Shown in pieces: positions 62,718 through 64,000 of a DNA stretch of 64,000 nucleotides. Numbering within the stretch: position 1 is the stretch's first letter; each line of letters begins with the position of its first letter. The stretch covers positions 20,712,001 to 20,776,000 of the forward strand of contig CM028897.1 of assembly GCA_016801885.1 (NCBI GenBank), given 5' to 3'. The notes beneath the pieces are model-generated. The model was given only the letters and a program-made list of their open reading frames with translations. It made no database searches and was not told the DNA's origin. This DNA comes from Toxotes chatareus (lineage: Eukaryota; Chordata; Actinopteri; Toxotidae). The translations under genes were made by a program, and so were the position numbers.

Positions 62718-64000
62718 TCAGACCAGCCCGGCATCCTTGGCCATCTTGTAAAAGGCTCCTCTCTGAGCGATGAGGTTAGAGGGGGAATCAAACTCTGCCA
62801 TCTCTCCCTTGTCCAACACCAGGACCCTGGAGGAGACAAAAAAAAACTGATTCAAATCTTTCTGTTCAAGCAGCTCAAAGAAGAACCAGTGATACCAGTA
62901 CTCCCAGCACTGCATCATGCACCTGTTGTGTGCAGGTATACTCACAGCTTATCCACTGTTAGCTGTGTGAACTGGAACACACACTCTGAAATCTGTAGGT
63001 ATTAATGTGTCAAAGCATTGTGTAGTGGAAACTCTGTGTGTGTGTGTGTGTGTACAGAACCTGGTGTAGTCCATGATGGTGTTAAGGCGATGAGCTATTG
63101 TCAGGACGGTGCAGTCCTCAAACTGAGAGCGGATGGTGGACTGGATCAGGTTGTCTGTCTCCATGTCCACAGCTGCTGTGGCCTCATCCAGTACCAGGAT
63201 CTTGGTCTTCCTCAGCAGAGCTCTGGCCAGGCACAGCAGCTGCCGCTGACCCACACTGGACGGTAAAAGGGAAAAGGACAAAGAAGTCTTTAAACAAAAC
63301 TAGAAGAACGACAATAGAAAACAACTCTTATCTCCAAAGGTCTCTAGTCCAGATCCGCCGCTGGTTCTGGTGAGTCTTTCAGGCCTGTGAAGAGCCCGGC
63401 TATTCAGCATGATCATGTTCAGCATTAAGAAATAAAAGCCAGTTCCTAATAAAGACTAGCAAAATCCATCCCATACAGTAGCAGCACACCTCATCGTCAC
63501 CCAGTCTGTCATTTCAAATAAAAGCCTCTCTCTGCAGGAGGTAAATAAAGTTTTTTTGGTAGTTACAGAAAAGCTGTGATACCTGAGGTTCTCTCCTCCT
63601 TCACTACACTCGTGGTTGAGTTTGTCAGGCAGGCCGGACACAAAGTTCTTGAGATGGGAGAACTCCAGAGCCCGCCATATTTCCTCATCAGAGTAGCTGT
63701 CAAAGGGATCCAGGTTCATCCTCAGGGAGCCTGAAAACAACACTGGGTCCTGAGCAAAGGGGGAGAGAGAGAGTCACATGTCAGCGAATGTCATGGGCAC
63801 AGGCTGAACGACTGGCAATGACATTTTCCTAAATGCTCCTTTCTGCACTGACCTGTGGGATGATGGTGATCCTGGAGCGGAGTTCATGGAGGCCCAGCTG
63901 AGCGATGTCTACCCCATCAATGAAGATGTGGCCCTCAGCTGCCTCGATGATCCGGAACAGCCCCAGCGTCAGGGACGACTTCCCCGCTCCCGTGCGACCC
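62718..64000 (-). CDS. abcc1: abcc1-type multidrug resistance-associated ABC transporter, C-terminal end
   Basis: Last four coding exons, minus strand: 63853 to beyond 64000, 63583-63749, 63061-63255 and 62718-62826. They encode most of the second nucleotide-binding domain. The Walker A GRTGAGKSS lies at the window edge. The Q-loop is IIPQDPVLFSG, the ABC signature LSVGQRQLLCLARALL, Walker B KILVLDEATAAVD and the H-loop LTIAHRLNT. The protein ends FYKMAKDAGLV. Full-length members are about 1500 residues with 17 membrane segments and export glutathione, glucuronide and other anionic conjugates. PDKLNHE, RSQFEDCTVLTIAHRL and MAKDAGLV resemble ABCC1; VLVLDKG and EFDSP also occur in ABCC3, so a neighbouring paralogue is not excluded. 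Confidence 0.75.

Overview
The window is vertebrate nuclear DNA and almost certainly comes from a ray-finned (teleost) fish. Multi-exon genes with GT-AG introns encode proteins that align closely, from memory, with human and zebrafish orthologues. The introns are short to medium, CA/GT microsatellites are frequent, and there are decayed Tc1/mariner transposons of types common in fish genomes. There is no prokaryotic or viral gene organisation, no CRISPR array, and I recognised no tRNA or rRNA gene.

Layout, left to right. (1) slc25a23 (SCaMC-3, Ca2+-regulated mitochondrial ATP-Mg/Pi carrier), minus strand, 130-9831; its last exon lies beyond the left edge. (2) A 4.6 kb divergent intergenic region holding a CpG-rich slc25a23 promoter and a Tc1/mariner relic. 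(3) gps1 (COP9 signalosome subunit 1), plus strand, 14 coding exons, 14406-19585. (4) aldoa (fructose-bisphosphate aldolase A), minus strand, 20668-24711, tail-to-tail with gps1; an internally deleted Tc1 element sits in its last intron. (5) A repeat-rich gene-free stretch, about 26.0-30.5 kb. (6) ppp1r35 (PP1 regulatory subunit 35), minus, 30693-33108. (7) lin7b (L27-PDZ scaffold), minus, 35672-40143. (8) snrnp70 (U1-70K), minus, 41316-48546, with a long intron carrying a poison exon and a remarkable array of 5' splice-site-like motifs. (9) scaf1 (SR-related, CTD-associated factor), minus, 51174-57923. (10) The 3' end of abcc1 or a close relative (MRP-type ABC transporter), minus, 62718 to beyond the right edge.

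The genes do not form one pathway. snrnp70, lin7b and scaf1 recall linkage on human 19q13.33, with snrnp70 and lin7b in the same order and orientation as in human. Two pre-mRNA processing genes (snrnp70 and scaf1) therefore lie side by side on one strand.

The most interesting region is the snrnp70 intron at 42669-46397. Read in the sense direction it contains a 118-nt candidate exon (45331-45448) that would stop U1-70K a few codons after the splice junction. Next come a cluster of GT-rich donor-like sites, an inverted repeat, and six copies of a unit built on GGTAAG (43724-43981). This matches the logic of the U1C/U1-70K autoregulatory switch described for the human gene. The distal six-copy array is a feature I do not know to have been described.

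Exon limits were read by eye from GT/AG signals and reading frame. Most were cross-checked by phase and total protein length, but an error of one or two bases is possible.
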